Of a DNA stretch of 6,253 nt, positions 1 to 5,030 are shown in pieces (position 1 is the stretch's first letter; every line of letters starts with the position of its first letter). The DNA comes from an uncultured Oscillospiraceae bacterium (GTDB lineage: Bacteria > Bacillota > Clostridia > Oscillospirales > Oscillospiraceae). Position numbers and translations under genes: made by a program. The notes under the pieces are model-generated. The model did not search any database. It saw only the letters and a program-made list of their open reading frames with translations, and was not told the DNA's origin. The stretch covers positions 1-6,253 of the forward strand of contig CANQKJ010000130.1 in NCBI GenBank assembly GCA_947624465.1, given 5' to 3'.

Positions 1-750
1 GGAGAAGCGGCCAGCCGGGCGGACATCGGCCTGCCCGACGGACAGACAGAGACGCTGGGCCGTCTGGCCGGATACGGCAAGCCGGTGGCAGCGATTCTGT
101 TCGGCGGCCGGCCCCTGGCCCTGGGCGACACGGCGGAACAGCTTCCCGCCATCCTGATGGCGTGGCATCTGGGCGTGGAGGCGGGCAACGCCATCGCCGG
201 GGTGCTATTCGGTGACGTGAATCCCTCCGGCAAGCTGACGACTACCTTTCCCTATGCCAGCGGCCAGTGCCCCATGTATTACGCCCACATGAACACCGGG
301 CGACCCGGAGGCAAAAGCAAGTTCACCTCCAAGTATCTGGACACCCCGTTGGAGCCTCTGTTCCCCTTTGGGTATGGGCTGAGTTATACCACTTACCAGT
401 ACAGCGAACTGTCCGCCGTGCGAAAGGGAGACGATGTTATCGTGTCCGCCGTGGTGACAAACACCGGCGAGCGGGCGGGAGACGAGATCGTCCAGTGCTA
501 TTTCCGGGACATCGCCGCCAGGCGGGTGCGCCCGGTGAAGCAGCTACTCGACTTTACGAAGATCCACCTGGAGCCGGGGGCGGTCAGGCGGGTGCAGTTC
601 GCTGTCCCCATCGGCAAACTGGGATACTATGACCCGGACATGAACTATGTGGTGGAACCAGGAGAGTTCGACTTCTTTGTGGGAGGCAATTCCAGGGACT
701 GCCTGAATGCGCGGCTTGAATTGGAAACGGTCGACTTTTTTCAAGAATAA
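1..750 (+). CDS. Glycoside hydrolase family 3 (beta-glucosidase-like), C-terminal part, 5' truncated by window
   Basis: The reading frame is open from base 1 and ends at TAA 748-750, giving the last 249 residues of a longer protein. The first ~95 residues match the C-terminal alpha/beta sandwich domain of GH3 enzymes (EAASRADIGLP at the start, then KPVAAILFGGRPLAL and GVLFGDVNPSGKL). FPFGYGLSYT (residues 121-130 of the visible part) is the usual GH3 junction into the fibronectin-III-like domain, which fills residues ~135-235 (VTNTGERAGDEIVQCYF, VEPGEFDFFVGG). NTGRP at 98-102 resembles BglX-type beta-glucosidases. Family members release terminal beta-linked glucose or xylose from oligosaccharides or glycosides. 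The nucleophile-bearing TIM-barrel domain lies upstream of the window, so specificity, completeness and any signal peptide cannot be judged. GH43 follows closely, so the two are probably co-transcribed. Confidence 0.93.
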   Translation, partial: GEAASRADIGLPDGQTETLGRLAGYGKPVAAILFGGRPLALGDTAEQLPAILMAWHLGVEAGNAIAGVLFGDVNPSGKLTTTFPYASGQCPMYYAHMNTGRPGGKSKFTSKYLDTPLEPLFPFGYGLSYTTYQYSELSAVRKGDDVIVSAVVTNTGERAGDEIVQCYFRDIAARRVRPVKQLLDFTKIHLEPGAVRRVQFAVPIGKLGYYDPDMNYVVEPGEFDFFVGGNSRDCLNARLELETVDFFQE

Positions 751-804
751 TGAGTTTGAAACTGTGCCATGAAATGCTTTATGGAAAGATGAAGCCAACG
801 AAGC

Positions 805-821
805 AGGAGTGTGAAACTGTG
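805..821 (+). promoter_or_regulatory. Ribosome binding site that decides the GH43 start
   Basis: AGGAG at 805-809 is followed by a 9-base spacer and GTG at 819-821. The in-frame ATGs upstream (750, 774, 789) have no comparable Shine-Dalgarno sequence at normal spacing. ATG 750 could still be used by coupling, since it overlaps the GH3 stop as TAATG. Confidence 0.6.
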
Positions 822-1880
822 AAATACGATGCTTTTCATCCGGGGCAGATTTGGCTGGACACAGAAGGCAAGCGCATCCAGGCCCATGGGGGTTCTGTGC
901 TGTATCTGGATGGAGTTTACTATTGGTACGGCGAGAATAAGGAATTCACTACCCCGGATAATGACATCTGGCATTGGGGCGTGCGCTGCTACAGCTCCAC
1001 CGACCTCTATAATTGGAAGGACGAAGGGATCATCATCCCGCCCGAGCCGGATGACCCCAGTTCTTCGCTCTACCCCAGCGCCTGTATGGACCGCCCCCAC
1101 ATTATCTACAACGAGCGGACGAAAAAATTTGTCTGTTGGCTGAAAATCATGAACCGGGACCAGACCCAATCCGAGACGATCCTCACCGCAGATCGCCTGT
1201 TGGGTCCATACACCAAAGTGCGGGAGGGCCTCCGTCCGCTGAACATGAGCGCGGGTGATTTCGATCTGGCGGTGGCCGGGGACGGCAAGGCATACTACTA
1301 TTTTGAGCGGGTCCACAGCGAGACTATCTGCGCCGACCTGACCGAGGACTACACGGATGTGACCGGCTATTACAGCACCCATTTTCCGCGCTCAGGGCCG
1401 CCCTTTGTCCGGGAGGCCACCGCGCATTTTATGCGGAGGGGGAAGCATTATCTGATTACCTCCGGAACCACCGGATATCTTCCCAACCCGTCGGAGGCCG
1501 CTATCGCCGACACCTGGCATGGGCCCTACCGGGAGCTGGGCGACGTTCACCCCGGAGACGACAGCCATACCTCGTTCCACTCGCAGATTTCATCTGTCTT
1601 CAAAGTCCCCGGGAAAAAAGATCTGTATATCGCCTGTGCCGACCGCTGGCTGCCGGAAGAGATGGACAAGAAGTATGAGGACTACGCTAAGCTGTTTGAG
1701 CAGCTGTTTTCTCCGGATGGACCGGGACCAAAGCCCAATCCGGAGCAGGAGGAAAGAGATAGCTGGGAAGAAAAGCAGAACACCTCCATTGCCGATTATG
1801 TCTGGCTCCCCATCCGATTTGAGGGGGATAAGCCGGTGATCGACTGGCTGGACCGCTGGGCCCTGGACGATTATGAATAA
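819..1880 (+). CDS. Glycoside hydrolase family 43 protein (exo-galactanase/arabinofuranosidase-like), intracellular
   Basis: The frame is open from ATG 750 (376 aa), but I prefer GTG 819 (353 aa). AGGAG at 805-809 sits 9 bases upstream, and the product then begins MKYDAFHPGQIWLDTEGK, a natural start for this family. Five-bladed beta-propeller signatures, numbered from 819: IQAHGGSVLY then YYWYGE (E39), MDRPHIIYN (D91), REATAHF with LITSGTTGYLPN (E199), FHSQISSVF (Q256), CADRW (275-277) and YVWLPI (327-332). This pattern matches GH43 groups near exo-beta-1,3-galactanases, where Glu is the general acid and a Gln stands where other GH43 enzymes carry the Asp base. By alignment from memory, E199 is the likely acid and Q256 the likely base position. 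A charged segment of about 45 residues (280-324) separates DRW from YVWLPI. No signal peptide is seen, so it probably acts in the cytoplasm on imported oligosaccharides. The substrate (galactan, arabinan or xylan side chains) is not determined. Confidence 0.88.
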   Translation: MKYDAFHPGQIWLDTEGKRIQAHGGSVLYLDGVYYWYGENKEFTTPDNDIWHWGVRCYSSTDLYNWKDEGIIIPPEPDDPSSSLYPSACMDRPHIIYNERTKKFVCWLKIMNRDQTQSETILTADRLLGPYTKVREGLRPLNMSAGDFDLAVAGDGKAYYYFERVHSETICADLTEDYTDVTGYYSTHFPRSGPPFVREATAHFMRRGKHYLITSGTTGYLPNPSEAAIADTWHGPYRELGDVHPGDDSHTSFHSQISSVFKVPGKKDLYIACADRWLPEEMDKKYEDYAKLFEQLFSPDGPGPKPNPEQEERDSWEEKQNTSIADYVWLPIRFEGDKPVIDWLDRWALDDYE

Positions 1881-1890
1881 AACTTTTGAT

Positions 1891-1910
1891 GGAAGGAGTA
1901 ATAGAACATG
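1891..1910 (+). promoter_or_regulatory. Ribosome binding site of the GT1 gene
   Basis: GGAAGGAG at 1891-1898 lies 9 bases before ATG 1908. It fills most of the 27-base gap after the GH43 stop, and no terminator hairpin is visible there, so read-through from GH43 is expected. Confidence 0.8.
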
Positions 1911-3089
1911 AAAATCGCGTACATCCCCGTAGGAGCGGGAGGCCACATCCTGTCCTCCCTGCCCATGATCTCCCAACTGGTAAAAAAGGGCGTGGAGGTC
2001 AACTACTTTGCCCCCGACTCCCACAAGACCCAGGTGGAGCTGACCGGCGCAAAGCACTGCCCCTTCCCCGAGGTGACCGAGAAATACGCCATTTCCTACC
2101 TGCAGTCCGAGCCCTTCCTGGCCGCCGTTCCCATGGCCTTCCTGGGCCAGGCGAAGGAGGCCCTGGACGCCATCATGGAACAGCTTCAGGCCGATCTGCC
2201 GGACGCCATCATCACCGACGAACTGGCGGTGGCGGGCCGTCTGGCAGCCTGGAAGCTGAAGCTGCCCCTGCTGATGATGTTCACCAGCTACGCCCCCGGC
2301 CCGGGCTTTTCCATCTTCCGCACCTGGCCCGATTTTCCTGACAGCCCCGCCCGCGCCGCCGCCCTGGAGCTGGCCAAGGAGTTCCAGGCGGAGTACGGCG
2401 GCCCGCTGCTGACGCCGGCCGAGATTTTTGAGGGCGTCGGAGACTTTAATGTCTCTACCATCTCCAAGAGCTTCCAGCCCGGCGGCGAGTCCTTCGGGGA
2501 CAACTTCTTCTTCGCCGGCGCCCAGATCGCCCCCCGTGCGGGAGACGGGAGCTGGCAGCCCCCCACCAACGGCAAGCCGCTGCTCTACACCTCCCTGGGC
2601 TCTCTGTTCAATAACTGGCCGGAGTTCTATCGGATGCTGTTCCCGGTGGTGAAGGACCTGGACATCAACGTGCTGTGTTCCCTGGGCAAGACCCTCAAGC
2701 CGGAGGACCTGGGGGAGATCCCCGCTAACGTGACCACCATGGCCTTCACCCCCCAGCTGGAGGTGCTGGAGCACACCGACTTCTTCCTGACCCACGCGGG
2801 CATCGGCAGCGTAATGGAGGCCCTCTACAACGGGGTGCCCATGATGTGCATCCCCCAGATGGATGAGCAGATCACTACCGCCCACCGGGCGAAAGAGCTG
2901 GGCGTGGCCAGCTCGGTCATGCTGAAGGGGGAGGTCACCGAGGAGAAGCTGCGGGAGGCCCTGTTGGGGCTCATGAACGACCCCAAGTACAAGCGGAATG
3001 CCCAGGCTATGTCCAAAGAGATGCGTACCGAGGGCGGCTGCGAGCGGGCGGCCCAGGCTGTCATCGACTATGTGAACGGCCTGCACTAA
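1908..3089 (+). CDS. GT1-family (MGT/YjiC-type) UDP-sugar glycosyltransferase
   Basis: This is a 393-aa GT-B-fold enzyme of normal length for bacterial MGT-type transferases. Such enzymes move a sugar, usually glucose from UDP-glucose, onto small, often hydrophobic acceptors such as macrolides, flavonoids, sterols or lipids. N-terminal acceptor domain: MKIAYIPVGAGGHILSSLP, with H13 at the usual catalytic-base position; D104 in PDAIITDE is a candidate partner. C-terminal donor domain: LLYTSLGSLF (225-234), then the nucleotide-sugar signature at 293-321 with H296, S301, E304, P311 and the D319/Q321 pair, recognisable as THAGIGSVMEALYNGVP. The second glycine of the common HGG motif is Ala here (HAG), which also occurs in relatives. 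No signal peptide or membrane segment is present, so the protein should be cytoplasmic. It lies 27 bases after GH43 and 19 bases before glgA, so it is probably in the same operon. Family assignment is firm; the acceptor is unknown. A UgtP-type GT28 glycolipid synthase is less likely on the motifs. Confidence 0.93.
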   Translation: MKIAYIPVGAGGHILSSLPMISQLVKKGVEVNYFAPDSHKTQVELTGAKHCPFPEVTEKYAISYLQSEPFLAAVPMAFLGQAKEALDAIMEQLQADLPDAIITDELAVAGRLAAWKLKLPLLMMFTSYAPGPGFSIFRTWPDFPDSPARAAALELAKEFQAEYGGPLLTPAEIFEGVGDFNVSTISKSFQPGGESFGDNFFFAGAQIAPRAGDGSWQPPTNGKPLLYTSLGSLFNNWPEFYRMLFPVVKDLDINVLCSLGKTLKPEDLGEIPANVTTMAFTPQLEVLEHTDFFLTHAGIGSVMEALYNGVPMMCIPQMDEQITTAHRAKELGVASSVMLKGEVTEEKLREALLGLMNDPKYKRNAQAMSKEMRTEGGCERAAQAVIDYVNGLH

Positions 3090-3095
3090 AGCGGC

Positions 3096-3111
3096 GGAGG
3101 GATCTCCGATG
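3096..3111 (+). promoter_or_regulatory. Ribosome binding site of glgA
   Basis: GGAGGG at 3096-3101 lies 7 bases before ATG 3109, in the 19-base gap after the GT1 stop at 3089. The tight spacing suggests co-transcription with the GT1 gene. Confidence 0.8.
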
Positions 3112-4923
3112 AAGATACTGTTTGTGACCAGCGAGTGCGCGCCCTTCTCCAAGTCCGGCGGCCTGGCGGATGTGGCATTCTCCCTGCCTCCCGCGTTAAA
3201 GGCGGCCGGGGACGAGATCGCCGTCATCACCCCGCTGTATCAATGTGTCAGGGCGAAATTCGGCGAGTCCCTGACCAAGACACTGGATACCATCGTGAAG
3301 CTGGGCGGGACGGAGGCCGGCTGCGGCCTGTACCGGGGGGAGCTCAGCGGCGTCACCGTGTGGTTCGTGGAGAACGACGGCTTTTTTGACCGTCCCAAGC
3401 TCTACGGCTACGACGACGACAAGCTGCGCTTTGCCTGGTTCAGCCGGGCGGTGATCGAGCTGCTCCACAGCCTGGACTTCGTGCCCGACATCCTCCACTG
3501 CAACGACTGGGAGACCGCTCTGGCGGTGGTCTACCTGAAAAACGACCAGGCATGGCGCGACGATCTGCAGGGGATCAAGTCGGTGTACACCATCCACAAC
3601 ATCGCCTATCAGGGCCAGTTCGGGGCCAATGAGATCACGGACACCTTCGGCCTGCCGGAGGGCTGGTACGACGGGGGCCTGGGCTATGAATATGAGGGCC
3701 GCCGGGACGTGAACCTGATGAAGGGCGCCATGCTGATGGCCGATGCGGTGTCCACCGTGTCGCCTACCTACGCTCTGGAGCTGCACCACCCGGAGTTCGG
3801 GTGCGGATTGCAGGGTGTGGCGGATATGGTGGAGAACAAGCTCTACGGCATCCTCAACGGCATCGACATGGACCACTACGACCCCATGCTGGACAAACGC
3901 ATCCCCTATCCCTTCAGCCCGGAGGATATGAGCGGCAAGGCAAAGTGCAAGGCCAGCATTCAAAAGAAATTCAGCCTGACCGCGGAGTCCAGGTGGCCCC
4001 TGTTCGTCTCCGTGGCCCGGCTGGTGGAGCAGAAAGGCATCGAGCTGATCCGGGAGATCCTGCCCCGGCTTATGGATCTGGGGGTGCAGCTCATCATCTT
4101 CGGCCAGGGGGATCAGCATTACATCGACTATTTCAACGAGTGTGTCCGGCGGTGGCCGGGGCAGCTGGGCTTCTCCAGCGACTACACGGAGGAGCTGGCC
4201 AGCGAGATTTTCGCGGGGGCGGACTTCTACCTGATGCCCTCCCGGTTCGAGCCCTGCGGCCTTTCCCAGATGATGGCCATGCGGTACGGCACCGTGCCCA
4301 TCGTCCACGAGACCGGCGGATTAAAGGACTCTGTGCGGCCCTACAGCGACTTTGACGGCGTGGGCGACGGCTTTTCCTTCTCCAGTTACCAGGGGAAGGC
4401 CCTGTATCTTGCCATTTTCAGCGCCCTAAAGGTCTATTTCGGCGACAAGGAGACCTTCCGGCTGCTGCGCAGACGGTGTATGAAAAAGGACTTTTCCTGG
4501 GCCAGGAGCGCTCAGCGGTACGATCGGATGTACGCGGAGATCGCCCCCGCCGAGACCGGCGAGCCCATCCCGTTTGAGGAGGCTTTCGCCCAGCTCAAGG
4601 CCGCGTATGAAGCAGTGGACGCCGAAAACCTCCGTAACCGGCCCCAGGAGTTCACTCCAGGCTGGCGGCGGGTAGTGCAGATCCGGGTGACCGGTCGGGC
4701 GCGAGGGGTGTTCTACGTGGAGTTTGCCGATGAGCACATCCACATCATGCCCTGCGAGTACCACGGGGCGGACGCTTATGTGACGGGCAGCTTCGACCAG
4801 CTGCTGGATATGGCCACGGGGAAGACCACCTTTGACAAGCTGTTTTTGAGCGGCCAGCTGAAGGTGGAGGGCAATCTGTCCAAGGGCGCCGAGATCCGGC
4901 ATCTGCTGGGCAGGCCGAATTGA
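3109..4923 (+). CDS. glgA: Glycogen synthase GlgA (GT5) fused to a C-terminal SCP2-like domain
   Basis: GlgA transfers glucose from ADP-glucose to the growing alpha-1,4-glucan chain in the cytoplasm. Residues 1 to ~478 form a complete GT5 synthase: KSGGLAD (15-21) near the N-terminus for donor binding, HCNDW (130-134), HNIAYQG (163-169, H163 in the active site), GILNGID (247-253), SVARLVEQKG (301-310, with R304 and K309 at the phosphate-binding positions), and SRFEPCGL (378-385, E381 and C383). The core ends at YDRMYAEIA, where ordinary ~477-aa bacterial GlgA proteins end. The frame continues to 604 aa, and residues ~487-604 look like an SCP2 domain (separate entry). All key GT5 residues are present, so the synthase should be active. 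No glgB, glgC, glgD or glgP is adjacent inside the window, unlike the common glg operon; the gene instead follows a GT1 transferase. A terminator follows 15 bases after the stop. Confidence 0.95.
   Translation: MKILFVTSECAPFSKSGGLADVAFSLPPALKAAGDEIAVITPLYQCVRAKFGESLTKTLDTIVKLGGTEAGCGLYRGELSGVTVWFVENDGFFDRPKLYGYDDDKLRFAWFSRAVIELLHSLDFVPDILHCNDWETALAVVYLKNDQAWRDDLQGIKSVYTIHNIAYQGQFGANEITDTFGLPEGWYDGGLGYEYEGRRDVNLMKGAMLMADAVSTVSPTYALELHHPEFGCGLQGVADMVENKLYGILNGIDMDHYDPMLDKRIPYPFSPEDMSGKAKCKASIQKKFSLTAESRWPLFVSVARLVEQKGIELIREILPRLMDLGVQLIIFGQGDQHYIDYFNECVRRWPGQLGFSSDYTEELASEIFAGADFYLMPSRFEPCGLSQMMAMRYGTVPIVHETGGLKDSVRPYSDFDGVGDGFSFSSYQGKALYLAIFSALKVYFGDKETFRLLRRRCMKKDFSWARSAQRYDRMYAEIAPAETGEPIPFEEAFAQLKAAYEAVDAENLRNRPQEFTPGWRRVVQIRVTGRARGVFYVEFADEHIHIMPCEYHGADAYVTGSFDQLLDMATGKTTFDKLFLSGQLKVEGNLSKGAEIRHLLGRPN
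4567..4920 (+). other. SCP2-like (sterol carrier protein 2 fold) domain at the C-terminus of GlgA
   Basis: Residues ~487-604 of the GlgA frame contain an amphipathic helix (FEEAFAQLKAAYEAVDAENL), a beta region (VVQIRVTGRARGVFYVEFAD, then HIHIMPCEY), and the closing pattern typical of SCP2 domains: DAYVTGSFDQLLDMATGKTT followed by LFLSGQLKVEGNLSKGAEI. The last part, G-K-x-x-x-x-x-L-F-x-x-G-x-L-K-V-E-G-x, closely resembles the small stand-alone SCP2 proteins of Clostridia. SCP2 domains form a hydrophobic tunnel that binds fatty acyl chains, sterols or other lipids. The role here is unknown: membrane or lipid tethering of the synthase, ligand-controlled activity, or scaffolding. The assignment comes from motif memory, not from a search. 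Confidence 0.8.
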
Positions 4924-4937
4924 GAAGAATACGTGAT

Positions 4938-4981
4938 AACGCCGCCGTAAAGCGATACTGCGGCGGCGTTGCTTTCGTTTT
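4938..4981 (+). terminator. Rho-independent terminator of the glgA transcription unit
   Basis: Perfect 10-bp inverted repeat: AACGCCGCCG at 4938-4947 pairs with CGGCGGCGTT at 4961-4970, closing a 13-base loop. It is followed by a T-rich stretch (gctttcgtttt, 4971-4981). It lies 15 bases after the glgA stop and probably ends the GH3-GH43-GT1-glgA transcript. Confidence 0.85.
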
Positions 4982-4997
4982 GATGGTTTGGTATAAT
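4969..4997 (+). promoter_or_regulatory. Sigma-A-type promoter for the GH1 gene
   Basis: A consensus -10 box TATAAT (4992-4997) is preceded by TGG (4989-4991), an extended -10 element. A weak -35 box TTGCTT (4969-4974) lies 17 bases upstream. Transcription would start near 5003-5006, leaving a leader of about 25 bases. The -35 box overlaps the end of the terminator stem of the preceding operon. Confidence 0.75.
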
Positions 4998-5010
4998 ACT
5001 GATACATTAA

Positions 5011-5030
5011 GAGGAGGAGGAAAAAGGATG
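5011..5030 (+). promoter_or_regulatory. Strong ribosome binding site of the GH1 gene
   Basis: GAGGAGGAGG at 5011-5020 provides two overlapping AGGAGG copies in register, 7 or 10 bases before ATG 5028. This points to efficient initiation. Confidence 0.85.

Noticed and set aside
1881..1907. A separate promoter or terminator between GH43 and GT1
   Set aside because: The 27-base gap has no hairpin and no -10/-35 pair. It is explained by the stop-to-ribosome-binding-site spacing.
1886..2341. A + strand frame starting just before the GT1 gene
   Set aside because: It starts at TTG, overlaps GT1 in another frame, and encodes an R/G/P-rich product without motifs. The AAGGAG at 1893-1898 serves ATG 1908.
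1590..3230. A 546-codon open frame on the minus strand
   Set aside because: It lies antisense to the end of GH43, all of GT1 and the start of glgA. Its product is low-complexity (rich in G, L, H, Q, V) with no recognisable domain. Long antisense frames are expected from the biased codon use of G+C-rich genes.
3196..4308. A 370-codon open frame on the minus strand inside glgA
   Set aside because: Antisense shadow of a clearly real GT5 gene; composition is H/V/Q/L-rich and no family is recognised.
4567..4920. The GlgA tail as a carbohydrate-binding module
   Set aside because: A starch-binding module would be natural on GlgA, but the segment lacks aromatic-rich beta-sandwich features. It fits the SCP2 helix and GxLKVEG pattern far better.
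4970..4983. A possible CcpA cre-like site on the minus strand (TCAAAACGAAAGCA)
   Set aside because: It misses two fixed positions of the cre pattern (second G and the T after CG) and lacks the expected symmetry. Its place between the -35 and -10 boxes is suggestive but not enough.
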